Origin: Paracoccaceae bacterium
GTDB taxonomy: Bacteria; Pseudomonadota; Alphaproteobacteria; Rhodobacterales; Rhodobacteraceae
Direction: 5' to 3'
Assembly (NCBI GenBank): GCA_030625695.1
Contig: DAOUQK010000236.1
Coordinates: forward strand, 1-5,961
DNA length: 5,961 nt
This document shows positions 1-5,135 of this stretch, in pieces. The position numbers were made by a program, and so were the translations under genes. The notes beneath the pieces were generated by a model that did not search any database, was not told where the DNA came from, and saw only the letters and a list, made by a program, of their open reading frames with translations. Position 1 is the first letter of the stretch. The number at the start of each line of letters is the position of its first letter.

Positions 1-1
1 C

Positions 2-496
2 ATCGGATTTGCCCGGCACGATCACCACACCTGTATCAGCGAAGCGCTGCAACAGGCCGAATTACGGTGCAGTCGGTTAAAGCTGCAATTCACCCCGGTA
101 CGCCGCCGGGTGTTAGAGATTTTGTTGCAGGATCACCGCGCACTTGGGGCTTACGACATTCTCGAAGTGTTGGCCTCAGACGGTCTTGGCTCTCAACCGC
201 CAGCGGTCTACCGCGCACTGGATTTTCTGGTCGGGCACGGATTGGCGCATCGGATCGAACAGATGAACGCCTATACCGCCTGTGCCCATCCCAGCCACGA
301 CCACACGCCTGCCTTTCTGATCTGCCGTACCTGCAAGGCGGTCGCCGAAGCCGAAACCGAACTGGATCAGGGGCGGCTTGGAGCAGCGGCGAAATCCACC
401 GGCTTTACCATCGAACGCATCGTCGTCGAGGCCGAAGGCCTGTGCCCCAATTGTGCACAAACACAGGCGCAAACACAGGCACAGGCCCCGTCATGA
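2..496 (+). CDS. zur: Zinc uptake regulator Zur, Fur family (5' end outside window)
   Basis: Zinc-dependent repressor that shuts off zinc uptake genes when cytoplasmic zinc is sufficient. The frame is open from base 2 without a stop and no ATG lies in the visible part; a GTG at 110 would cut off the start of the winged helix, so the true start is just upstream. The 164 visible residues are near full Fur-family length. The helix-turn-helix region reads LGAYDIL...PPAVYRALDFL (visible residues about 48-76). Compared from memory with E. coli Zur, all eight zinc ligands are present: structural site CRTC (108, 111) and CPNC (148, 151); sensory site His83 (in HRIE), Cys94, His101 and Glu116. The last residues are a Gln/Thr/Ala-rich repeat tail. 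The stop overlaps the znuC start by ATGA, so regulator and transporter are co-translated and Zur probably controls its own operon; the operator would be upstream, out of view. Call of Zur over Fur rests on the ligands and the neighbours. Confidence 0.93.
   Translation: MGFARHDHHTCISEALQQAELRCSRLKLQFTPVRRRVLEILLQDHRALGAYDILEVLASDGLGSQPPAVYRALDFLVGHGLAHRIEQMNAYTACAHPSHDHTPAFLICRTCKAVAEAETELDQGRLGAAAKSTGFTIERIVVEAEGLCPNCAQTQAQTQAQAPS
456..479 (+). repeat. Short tandem repeat in the 3' end of zur
   Basis: Two 12-base units, CACAAACACAGG and CGCAAACACAGG, match at 11 of 12 positions and are followed by a partial third (CACAGG, 480-485). The repeat is in frame and encodes the repeating Ala-Gln-Thr-Gln tail after the last zinc ligand of Zur, a likely disordered end. 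Confidence 0.8.
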
Positions 497-1254
497 CCGA
501 CCCGGTAAACCCAGTGATCAGTGCCCGTGACCTAAGCGTTCGGATTGGCGGCCAATTGGTCTTGCACGACGTCAACGTCGACATCGCCCCGGGCGAGATT
601 GTCACCATTGTCGGCCCCAATGGGTCCGGCAAATCAACCTTCCTGCGGGCTTTGATTGGTGCTGTCCCGCTTGCGTCTGGTCGCATTGAAAAATCCGCCA
701 ACCTGCGCATCGGCTATGTGCCACAAAAGCTAGCAATCGACGCGGGCCTACCGATGACAGTGAACCGTTTTCTCAGCCTGCCGCGTCGGATCAGCGCCGC
801 CGACACACGCGCCGCGCTTGCCCGCGCCGGTGCCGCTGCCTTTGGCGAGCGGCAAATGGCGGACCTTTCGGGAGGCCAGTTTCAGCGGGTGCTGCTGGCG
901 CGGGCCTTGCAGGAACGTCCACAGCTTTTATTGCTGGACGAGGCCACCCAAGGGCTGGATCAACCGGGATCAGCGGCGTTTTATACTTTGATCGAAGACC
1001 TGCGCCGCGACATCGGCTGCGCCATTGTCATGGTCAGCCACGATTTGCACGTGGTCATGGCCGCAAGCGACCGGGTTATTTGCCTGAACGGTCACATCTG
1101 TTGTCAGGGCACGCCCGAAATTGTCGCCAGCGCCCCGCAATACCGCGCCTTGTTCGGCTCGGGCACCAAAGGCGCATTGGCGCTGTACCGCCATGAACAT
1201 TCCCATTCGCACGATCATGATCACGCCCATGACCACCATGAGGCAAAGCATTGA
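493..1254 (+). CDS. znuC: Zinc ABC transporter ATP-binding protein ZnuC
   Basis: Cytoplasmic ATPase that drives zinc import through ZnuB. The 253-residue protein has every ABC motif in order: Walker A GPNGSGKST (41-49), Q-loop Gln78 in YVPQK, signature LSGGQ (125-129), Walker B LLLLDE (145-150), D-loop GLD (154-156) and switch His183 in VSHD. The C-terminus is a histidine-rich tail with 10 His in the last 20 residues (234-253), alternating with Asp/Ser/Glu, a plausible zinc-binding segment. The reading frame stays open upstream to base 67, but that stretch lies over zur in another frame; the ATG at 493 starts at the normal family N-terminus (ISARDLSV) and overlaps the zur stop. A weak AGG at 483-485 may serve as ribosome site; translation is probably coupled. 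The stop shares one base with the znuB start. Manganese or iron ABC systems of the same family are alternatives, but the adjacent Zur favours zinc. Confidence 0.95.
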   Translation: MTDPVNPVISARDLSVRIGGQLVLHDVNVDIAPGEIVTIVGPNGSGKSTFLRALIGAVPLASGRIEKSANLRIGYVPQKLAIDAGLPMTVNRFLSLPRRISAADTRAALARAGAAAFGERQMADLSGGQFQRVLLARALQERPQLLLLDEATQGLDQPGSAAFYTLIEDLRRDIGCAIVMVSHDLHVVMAASDRVICLNGHICCQGTPEIVASAPQYRALFGSGTKGALALYRHEHSHSHDHDHAHDHHEAKH

Positions 1255-2042
1255 TGCTGGATGATTTCACCACCCGCGCGGCCCTGGCAGCACTTGGCGT
1301 CGCCCTTGCCGCTGCCCCCCTCGGCTGTTTCGTGGTCTGGCGGCGGATGGCCTATTTCGGCGAAGCCACGGCGCATGCGGCGATCCTTGGCGTGGCGCTG
1401 TCGCTTGGTCTGTCGCTGCCGATGGTGCCGGCCATCCTTGTGGCGGCATTGGTTATGGCCGGTGCTGTCACCATCCTGAACGGGCGTGGCCATGCCATGG
1501 ACACCAGCCTGGGTGTGCTGGCCCATAGCGCGCTTGCTGCCGGTCTGGTGGCTGTCGCCCTGCTAAGCCCTGTTCGCATTGACCTGACCGGCTATCTGTT
1601 CGGTGATATACTGGGGGTCAATAAAAGTGACTTAGCGGTGATCTGGGGCGGTATGGCTGTGATTCTGGGGCTGTTGTTCTGGCGCTGGTCCGCCCTGTTG
1701 ACCGCCACCCTGAACCCCGATCTGGCCCGCGCCAGCGGCATCGACCCAAGACGCGAAGAGTTTGGCCTGACCATAGCCCTTGCCATTGCCGTGGCGGTCG
1801 CCATCAAAGTTGTTGGTGTGCTGCTGATCGCCGCCCTGCTGATCATCCCCGCCGCCGCCGCCCGCGCCCTGACCCGCACCCCCGAAGCCATGGCAATGCT
1901 GGCGGCTTTGCTGGGCGCCACCTCGGCGCTTGGCGGGTTATGGGTTGCCTTTGTTCTGGATACACCGACCGGCCCCAGCATCGTCTGCGTTGCGGCCGTG
2001 TTGTTCGTGCTGACCACAGTAATCAGCGCCCTTCGCGGATAA
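1254..2042 (+). CDS. znuB: Zinc ABC transporter permease ZnuB
   Basis: Inner-membrane channel subunit of the zinc importer, ABC-3 family; it probably works as a homodimer with ZnuC. The 262-residue length fits the family. The protein is almost entirely hydrophobic, with several membrane segments (roughly 8-28, 42-76, 86-105, 126-146, 170-200, 213-235, 240-260). Family-typical blocks are WRRMAYFGEATAHAAILG (29-46), YLFGDIL (114-120), NPDLARASGID (154-164, near the expected ATPase contact), KVVGVLLIAALLIIP (185-199) and DTPTGPS (236-242). I take the ATG at 1254, which overlaps the znuC stop as TGATG; an in-frame TTG at 1251 would add one residue and is less likely. A GAGG at 1240-1243 is a possible weak ribosome site. 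It is the last gene of the zinc operon, followed 13 bases later by a hairpin. No periplasmic binding protein (znuA) follows, so that gene must be elsewhere, perhaps divergent upstream of zur. Confidence 0.95.
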   Translation: MLDDFTTRAALAALGVALAAAPLGCFVVWRRMAYFGEATAHAAILGVALSLGLSLPMVPAILVAALVMAGAVTILNGRGHAMDTSLGVLAHSALAAGLVAVALLSPVRIDLTGYLFGDILGVNKSDLAVIWGGMAVILGLLFWRWSALLTATLNPDLARASGIDPRREEFGLTIALAIAVAVAIKVVGVLLIAALLIIPAAAARALTRTPEAMAMLAALLGATSALGGLWVAFVLDTPTGPSIVCVAAVLFVLTTVISALRG

Positions 2043-2055
2043 GCCCTCAAACGCC

Positions 2056-2084
2056 GGAACCCACCCGCATTGCGAGTGGGTTCC
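2056..2084. terminator. Probable bidirectional terminator between znuB and soxF
   Basis: Inverted repeat with a perfect 9-bp stem, GGAACCCAC (2056-2064) and GTGGGTTCC (2076-2084). Inside it, after one C/A mismatch, CGC/GCG pairs again around an ATT loop (2066-2074). It lies 13 bases after the znuB stop and 29 bases after the soxF stop, between two convergent genes, so it can serve both strands. Neither side has a long T-run (the - strand side has only TTT, the + strand side TTCT further off), which lowers certainty for intrinsic termination. Confidence 0.72.
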
Positions 2085-2113
2085 AACTGTTCTCAGATAT
2101 TCAAAGCCGGGGA

Positions 2114-3388
2114 TCAGCCAAACATGTCGGCTGTGATCCCGTTATACCAGCCAACGCTTTCTTCGTAAGTCGCCTTGCGCAGAGATGCGTCTTCACCAGT
2201 CTTGCTGATGAACCCGTCGACCTTGGCAATCTTCTCGTCCGTGGCCTCATAGGTGGCACCAACTTTAACACCATCATCAGTGTCCAGCAACGACCAGCAG
2301 GTGTTCGAGAACTTGGCCGGGAACACTTTTGAACCCGTCAATGCTCCGCGTACCGCCATCGCCGCAACCTTGGCCTGGCTGTTGGCCGAGAAACCGGATT
2401 TTGGCATATCACCCTGCGAACAGGCATCGCCCAGAACATGAATATTCTCATCAATCTTACTTTGCATGGTGTGGCCATTCACCGGCGCCCAATTGCCATC
2501 GTTGATACCGGCCAATTCGCAAATGCGACCCGCCTTCATTGCCGGAATGACGTTGCACACGTCTGCCTTGATCACATCACCGTCGATATCAACGGTCATC
2601 GCCGCCGGATCAACCGTCACATTGCCGCCGCCAAAGTCGGGACCAACCCATTCGATCATCCCGTCATAGTGATTGCTCCAGCCTTCCTGAAACAACGCTT
2701 GCTTGGAGAACTTTGGCTTGGGGTCGGCAATGATGATCTTGGCAGTCGGATTATTCGCCTTCAACGTATGTGCCACCATCGAAATTCGCTCGTACGGCCC
2801 AGGAGGGCACCGGAACGGGTTCGGCGGGGCCACCATCACATAGGTGCCACCCTGTGGCATGGAATCGATCTGTGCCTTCAGCAACTCGCTCTGCGAACCC
2901 GCCTTATAGGCGTGCGGCATGGCGTTTTGCGCGGAAATGTCCCAGCCGTTAACAGCGCCTTCGACAAAATCAATGCCAGGGCTCAGGATCAGACGGTCAT
3001 AGTTCAGCGACCCACCACCAGCGAGGCTGACAGTTTTGGCATCGCGGTCAATTCCGACGGCCCAGTCATGCACCACGTTAACGCCGTATTCGGACGCCAG
3101 CGTGCCATAGGTATGACCGATGCTGGACAAATCGCGGAAACCACCCAGATACAGGTTCGAGAAAAAGCAGGTGTAATATTTGCGCGTTGGCTCCACCAGC
3201 GTCACATCAATCTCACCCTTGGACCCCTTGGCGATATAGCGCGCCGCAGTCGCGCCACCGGCACCACCACCAACAATCACCACCTTGGGTTTACCACCAT
3301 GACCATCGGCCATCACCATCGGAGCAGCTAAGGATGCGGCAGCAACTGCCGCCCCCTTGCCCATGAAATTTCTTCTGTTCAGTGTCAT
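2114..3388 (-). CDS. soxF: SoxF, FAD-containing sulfide dehydrogenase (flavocytochrome c type) subunit
   Basis: Periplasmic flavoprotein, 424 residues, close to the flavoprotein subunit (FccB) of flavocytochrome c sulfide dehydrogenase, which oxidises sulfide and passes electrons to a cytochrome c. A twin-arginine signal is clear: NRRNFMGKG (4-12), hydrophobic stretch, likely cleavage after MVMA (27). The FAD-binding Rossmann motif GGGAGG is at 40-45 and the second FAD motif IHVLGDA at 316-322. YYTC (71-74) matches the place where FccB binds FAD covalently through cysteine. Cys194 in PFRCPPGPYER and Cys364 in NTCWS match the redox-active disulfide. The C-terminal SWYN-like region (VGWYNGI) is also kept. 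By analogy with Paracoccus SoxF it is not essential for Sox activity in vitro but stimulates thiosulfate oxidation; that role is family knowledge. Last gene of the visible sox operon, 54 bases after soxE, probably paired with SoxE. It has its own good ribosome site, GAGGGA. A plain sulfide:quinone reductase is less likely given the twin-arginine export signal and Cys pattern. Confidence 0.94.
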   Translation of the reverse strand: MTLNRRNFMGKGAAVAAASLAAPMVMADGHGGKPKVVIVGGGAGGATAARYIAKGSKGEIDVTLVEPTRKYYTCFFSNLYLGGFRDLSSIGHTYGTLASEYGVNVVHDWAVGIDRDAKTVSLAGGGSLNYDRLILSPGIDFVEGAVNGWDISAQNAMPHAYKAGSQSELLKAQIDSMPQGGTYVMVAPPNPFRCPPGPYERISMVAHTLKANNPTAKIIIADPKPKFSKQALFQEGWSNHYDGMIEWVGPDFGGGNVTVDPAAMTVDIDGDVIKADVCNVIPAMKAGRICELAGINDGNWAPVNGHTMQSKIDENIHVLGDACSQGDMPKSGFSANSQAKVAAMAVRGALTGSKVFPAKFSNTCWSLLDTDDGVKVGATYEATDEKIAKVDGFISKTGEDASLRKATYEESVGWYNGITADMFG

Positions 3389-3393
3389 GTTCT

Positions 3394-3399
3394 TCCCTC
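3394..3399 (-). promoter_or_regulatory. Ribosome binding site of soxF
   Basis: On the - strand GAGGGA stands 5 bases before the soxF ATG. It is the strongest-looking site among these genes, and it falls in the 54-base gap after soxE (3389-3442). soxF can thus start translation without coupling. I see no convincing promoter or hairpin in that gap. Confidence 0.7.
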
Positions 3400-3442
3400 T
3401 TGTTTTAAGTCATTCAGGTCGTTCACTTGTCGGCATCCCCGC

Positions 3443-4153
3443 TCATTCAAGGTTGCCGAAATATGCAGCCAACGCTGCAATCTCTTCATCGTCCAATCGA
3501 CCGGCCATCATCTGCATGACCGGATGGCTGCGTACTTTGGTCTTATAGGCGTGCATGGCGATGACAAAATCCTCGGCGGGCCAAAGGACAATCGACGGAA
3601 TGCCCTGATCCGATCCGTCCTTTTGATGGCAGGTCGTGCATTCGCTCGCCAGATATTCGCCGTATTCCGGGTCCCCAACCAGAGCCAGTATCTCGGGCGA
3701 CAATTTCACCTCACTCAACACCGCTGTTGGTGCCGCCTCGGGGATGTTCTGGGGATTGTCGGAATAGGCGCGCAGAAAGGCCAGCACATTGGCGCGGTCA
3801 TGTTGCTTTTTCAGCCCCCGAAAGCTCATCCTGGTGCCAGAAACCAGAGCTTTGGGGTTTTCCAGATAGGCGTCCAAATGCTCCAGATCCCAGAGCAACC
3901 CCCCGTCCGCTGCGCGCCGCAAACCTTTAGAGTATTTGAACCCCTCAACCGTCGCCGCCGCGCGATCAAATACGCCATTCAGATGCGGCCCAATCCGGTT
4001 TTTCGCACCCTCGCCAACCTGATGGCAACCCTTGCACTTATTGAACACCTTGGCACCCTTTTCGGCGTCGCCAATCGCATGCACATCATGTTCCGCCCAC
4101 GCAGGTGCCCCAAGCAGGCCAAACCCAAGAAATACCCCATAAATCCAACGCAT
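3443..4153 (-). CDS. soxE: SoxE, periplasmic dihaem cytochrome c
   Basis: Electron-transfer protein of the sulfur-oxidation system, 236 residues. A Sec signal peptide (1-20, ending APAWA before EHD) exports it for haem attachment. Two haem sites are visible. The first is CKGCH (40-44) with likely axial Met109 in GTRMSF; this N-terminal domain reads like a class I cytochrome c2-type domain. The second is CTTCH (172-176) in a shorter domain; Met213 in HPVMQMMAG is the likely ligand, as it falls where the Met of the first FccA haem domain lies when aligned from memory. By position and domain type SoxE should be the cytochrome partner of SoxF, as FccA is of FccB. It starts 4 bases after the soxD stop, with AAGGA inside the last soxD codons, so translation is coupled. 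The N-terminal domain closely resembles the C-terminal domain of SoxD next door. The name rests on gene order plus dihaem layout. Confidence 0.9.
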   Translation of the reverse strand: MRWIYGVFLGFGLLGAPAWAEHDVHAIGDAEKGAKVFNKCKGCHQVGEGAKNRIGPHLNGVFDRAAATVEGFKYSKGLRRAADGGLLWDLEHLDAYLENPKALVSGTRMSFRGLKKQHDRANVLAFLRAYSDNPQNIPEAAPTAVLSEVKLSPEILALVGDPEYGEYLASECTTCHQKDGSDQGIPSIVLWPAEDFVIAMHAYKTKVRSHPVMQMMAGRLDDEEIAALAAYFGNLE

Positions 4154-4157
4154 TATA

Positions 4158-5135
4158 TCATCCTTTTTGCGAGGCCAAAAAGGCGATGACCGCCTTTATG
4201 TCGGCCTGGGCCGTTAGCCCTGAAAAACTCATTCTCGTTCCCGGCATATAGCCCTTGGGATCATCCAGAAACGCCGCCAGTTCCGCGTCATCCCAAACCA
4301 GCCCGGCCTTGGCTGCACTACGCATTTCATCTGAATATAAATAGTCCGCCTGCGCGGCGCGCGCGCCAACAATCCCGTTCAGGGCCGGTCCAACCCGGTC
4401 CCGCGCGCCTTCCCCGACCTGATGACAGGCTTTGCACTTGCCGAACACCTTTTCGCCCAGTTCCACCAGCCCGGTTCCTACTGCAGCCACCAGTGGCGCT
4501 GGCGTCAGATCAAGATCGCTGGCGCGTTTGGTGATCTTTACTGGTTGGCGGCAATCGTTCATGCAGGGGTCGGCGGAAAACTTTGGATATTCCATCACCG
4601 CGCGGTCATCGACTATAAAGCCTTCGACATTGGGCATTTTCACATCAAGGAAATTATCCCGGCTCAGCACAAAATCATCCTCGACCAGATCACTGGAATA
4701 CAGCAGGAACGCCACCAGAGAATAGACCTCGTCCACCTCCAACGTCTGCGCATTTCCGTAAGGCTTGGACCGATAGATAAAGTCCCAAACGGTCGACAAA
4801 TAAGGCCAATACGACCCGACCGTCTTGACCGGGTCCGCATCCGCCAAGGTGTCAATCCCGCCCGAAAGGGTCGGCCAATTGTCCACCCCTTCGGCAAAAT
4901 CCCCATGACACGCGGCACAGCGTTCGCCAAACAGCAGATCGCCGTCTTCGACCGAGCCTTGCCCCATCGGCAGGCCAGTTCCGTCCGGTTGAACCTCGTG
5001 ATTCCAGGCGGCAATCTCGTCCGGCTCTGCCGGGCGGCCAAGAAAGTATGTTCCGGCATGCACAGGTTCCGAAACGCCCGCCACCACACCCAAAATCAGT
5101 GCGGTGCAGATTACCAGATCACGCCACTTCGACAT
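4158..5135 (-). CDS. soxD: SoxD, dihaem cytochrome c subunit of sulfane dehydrogenase SoxCD
   Basis: Cytochrome subunit of the periplasmic SoxCD complex, which takes electrons from the molybdenum centre of SoxC during oxidation of SoxY-bound sulfane sulfur. The protein has 325 residues from the ATG at 5135, chosen because AGGGGG stands 9 bases upstream and the Sec signal (MSKWRDL, hydrophobic core, ending PVHA at 27) begins there; an in-frame GTG at 5156 would add seven residues. The N-terminal haem domain has CAACH (73-77) and SoxD-typical stretches GVDNWPTLSGG (83-93), GSYWPYLSTVWD (107-118) and YGNAQTLEVDEVY (126-138). A linker carries DPCMNDC (189-195), probably a structural Cys pair. The C-terminal cytochrome c2-like domain has CKACH (234-238) with Met302 in PGTRMSF as likely axial ligand. 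The axial ligand of the first haem is not clear to me; Met167 is one candidate. The gene start overlaps the soxC end by 17 bases. The C-terminal domain is nearly a copy of the SoxE N-terminal domain. Confidence 0.93.
   Translation of the reverse strand: MSKWRDLVICTALILGVVAGVSEPVHAGTYFLGRPAEPDEIAAWNHEVQPDGTGLPMGQGSVEDGDLLFGERCAACHGDFAEGVDNWPTLSGGIDTLADADPVKTVGSYWPYLSTVWDFIYRSKPYGNAQTLEVDEVYSLVAFLLYSSDLVEDDFVLSRDNFLDVKMPNVEGFIVDDRAVMEYPKFSADPCMNDCRQPVKITKRASDLDLTPAPLVAAVGTGLVELGEKVFGKCKACHQVGEGARDRVGPALNGIVGARAAQADYLYSDEMRSAAKAGLVWDDAELAAFLDDPKGYMPGTRMSFSGLTAQADIKAVIAFLASQKG
4161..4165 (-). promoter_or_regulatory. Ribosome binding site of soxE inside the end of soxD
   Basis: AAGGA on the - strand is formed by the last two sense codons of soxD (AAA GGA); the soxD TGA lies in the 7-base spacer before the soxE ATG. 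Ribosomes ending on soxD would be placed at the soxE start, which suggests coupled synthesis of the two cytochromes. Confidence 0.7.

Noticed and set aside
110..112. GTG as the start of zur
   Set aside because: The frame is open to the window edge and the 36 residues before it resemble the normal Zur N-terminal helix (FTPVRRRVLEIL), so the start is upstream.
67..492. Open frame extending znuC upstream by 142 codons
   Set aside because: It overlaps zur in another frame, its peptide is Arg/Ser-rich without family features, and the ABC domain begins normally at ATG 493.
1592..2086. 164-codon open frame on the - strand opposite znuB
   Set aside because: Ala/Arg/Thr-rich shadow of a membrane protein gene, and it would run through the terminator hairpin.
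2438..3331. 297-codon open frame on the + strand opposite soxF
   Set aside because: The peptide is rich in His/Arg/Asn with no recognisable fold, and it mirrors the codon pattern of soxF, whose motifs are unmistakable.
3389..3442. Internal promoter between soxE and soxF
   Set aside because: Only a ribosome binding site is visible; no convincing -35/-10 pair or operator palindrome in the 54 bases.
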